A stretch of DNA of 7,438 nucleotides, taken from Anaerohalosphaeraceae bacterium. Its GTDB lineage: Bacteria; Planctomycetota; Phycisphaerae; Sedimentisphaerales; Anaerohalosphaeraceae. Location: contig DAOVIC010000094.1 of the NCBI GenBank assembly GCA_030671565.1, positions 1 through 7,438 of the forward strand, in the 5' to 3' direction. Shown piece after piece: positions 6,476-7,438 of this stretch (position 1 is its first letter; each line of letters opens with the position of its first letter). Both the position numbers and the translations under genes were made by a program. The notes under the pieces were generated by a model. That model did not search any database, had not been told where the DNA came from, and was given only the letters and a program-made list of their open reading frames with translations.

Positions 6476-7107
6476 TGTCTCTTAAGAAAATGCTGGGAGC
6501 TGAAGGAAACAAGGCGCTGAAAAAGGCGCTTTGGCGAGAGCATCCTGTATTTGTGGTGGGCCTTGGTATATGCTCGGCCCTGGCGGTCAGCAACAAGATT
6601 GAAAATGCCATCGCGATGGGCGTCGGGGTGATGTTCGTAATGGTAGCGACCGCCATCATCATCTCCTCTTTAAGAACACTGATCCCCCAGCGGGCCAGAA
6701 TAATTACCTATATGATAGTCATTGCCTCTTTCGTGATCATCGTCCAGAAGTGTCTCGAAGCATTTTTCCCCACCATCAGTGAGGCACTCGGGCCATACGT
6801 GGGACTCATTATCACAAACTGCATCATCATGGGCCGGGCAGAAGCATTCTACATAACAAACACCATTCGCGTATCGGTCATCGATGCGATCGGAAACGGA
6901 ATAAGCTATGCAAACACACTTATCGCGATCGCGATAGTCCGCGAGTTGCTCGGTTTCGGTACCCTGCTCGGTTTCAAGGTCACCCCTCAAGCATGGGAAA
7001 ATTGGATTGTGATGTCAATGGCCCCTGGCGCTTTTTTCCTTTTGGGACTGGCAATTTGGATTTCAAAAACGATTTCAGAAAGAAAAACTCAGGAAGAGGA
7101 AGAATAG
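6475..7107 (+). CDS. nqrD: NqrD/RnfE membrane subunit
   Basis: This polytopic membrane subunit pairs with NqrE/RnfA; together they hold a [2Fe-2S] cluster inside the membrane and form the inverted-repeat core that passes electrons across it. The 210-residue protein has about six hydrophobic segments. The two conserved half-motifs are intact: LGICSALAV with C33, and TNCIIMGRAEAF with C116, the cysteines expected to bind the cluster. IGNGISY and VRELLGFG are also typical; the MGRAEAF and TNCI wording leans to NqrD. The C-terminus is a charged tail rich in glutamate (KTQEEEE). The stop of nqrC and this start overlap by one base (TAATG), and AAGGA lies nine bases before the ATG. The extra cysteine C93 is outside the standard pair. 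Confidence 0.93.
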   Translation: MSLKKMLGAEGNKALKKALWREHPVFVVGLGICSALAVSNKIENAIAMGVGVMFVMVATAIIISSLRTLIPQRARIITYMIVIASFVIIVQKCLEAFFPTISEALGPYVGLIITNCIIMGRAEAFYITNTIRVSVIDAIGNGISYANTLIAIAIVRELLGFGTLLGFKVTPQAWENWIVMSMAPGAFFLLGLAIWISKTISERKTQEEEE

Positions 7108-7108
7108 A

Positions 7109-7438
7109 ATGGGGCATCTGATCACTATATTCATAGCGGCGATACTGACCCACAACATAGCTCTGACGTACCTGTTGGGGATGTGCCCGTTCGTTTCGTT
7201 ATCACGAAGTGTAAAGACGGCGTTTGGAATGAGCGTTGCCGTAATTTTCGTCGTAACCCTGACCGCGGCGATAAACTGGCCGATATACCACCTTATTCTT
7301 GTAAAGACAAACAGCCAGCTGATATGCTTCATCGTATTCATCATCGTAATTGCCGCTTCCGTCCAGCTTGTCGAAATGATCATGGAAAGATTCTTCCCGC
7401 CGCTTCAGTCTGCGTTCGGGATTTTCCTCCCGCTGATA
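7109..7438 (+). CDS. nqrE: NqrE/RnfA membrane subunit (3' end beyond window)
   Basis: I translated this partial gene directly: 110 codons are open from the ATG at 7109 to the right edge. The family is usually near 195-200 residues, so slightly over half is visible. LLGMCPFVSLS contains C26, one of the two cysteines that would complete the intramembrane [2Fe-2S] cluster with those of the preceding subunit; the second (in a TxNC motif) should lie just past the edge. SVQLVEMIMERFFPPLQSAFGIFLPLI ends with the family's GIFLPLI signature. LGMCPF and the WPIYHLIL segment lean toward RnfA, whereas FFPPLQSAFGIF also fits NqrE. Three hydrophobic segments are visible. An AGGAAG lies six bases before the start, and only one base separates it from the stop of nqrD. 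The operon clearly continues to the right. Confidence 0.9.
   Translation, partial: MGHLITIFIAAILTHNIALTYLLGMCPFVSLSRSVKTAFGMSVAVIFVVTLTAAINWPIYHLILVKTNSQLICFIVFIIVIAASVQLVEMIMERFFPPLQSAFGIFLPLI

Overview
The window has two functional halves: a tetrapyrrole (heme/siroheme) block at about 1-2990 and the first five genes of a membrane ion-pump operon at about 3297-7438. A non-coding stretch of roughly 330 bp separates them. Genes are packed closely, with overlapping stops and starts. Heme made through siroheme and a low-potential NADH- or ferredoxin-linked sodium pump suggest an anaerobic or facultatively anaerobic bacterium. The protein style reminds me of Planctomycetota (Phycisphaerae-like) or another sediment anaerobe such as a deltaproteobacterium. 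That placement is an impression from protein motifs and was not tested.

Tetrapyrrole block. A minus-strand gene leaving the left edge encodes a fusion of uroporphyrinogen-III C-methyltransferase and uroporphyrinogen-III synthase (1-1065, 3' end missing). Diverging from it is a plus-strand gene for a siroheme decarboxylase subunit of the AhbA/AhbB (NirDLGH) family (1261-1719), with a strong sigma-70-like promoter. Converging on that gene, with an 8-bp tail-to-tail overlap, is a HemN-like radical SAM protein (1712-2962, minus). Together they outline the alternative route: hydroxymethylbilane to uroporphyrinogen III to precorrin-2/siroheme to didecarboxysiroheme and on to heme. Only some of its steps are visible here.

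Ion-pump block. Five plus-strand genes follow in the order shared by nqrABCDEF and rnfCDGEAB. They are an RnfC/NqrA-like peripheral subunit carrying two [4Fe-4S] motifs (3297-4775), NqrB/RnfD (4836-5864), NqrC/RnfG (5861-6475), NqrD/RnfE (6475-7107) and NqrE/RnfA (7109 to the right edge, truncated). The last four overlap or nearly touch, so they are one transcription unit. Flavinylation threonines in the B and C subunits and the membrane cysteines of the D and E subunits are present, so the pump looks functional.

The most interesting point is a mosaic. The B, C and D subunits are largely Nqr-like, while the first subunit keeps RnfC-type ferredoxin clusters that classical NqrA lacks and has also lost the RnfC NADH/FMN loop. 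It could be an intermediate or hybrid between Rnf and Nqr. The deciding last gene (nqrF or rnfB) lies outside the window. I saw no CRISPR array, tRNA, rRNA, insertion sequence or phage gene.
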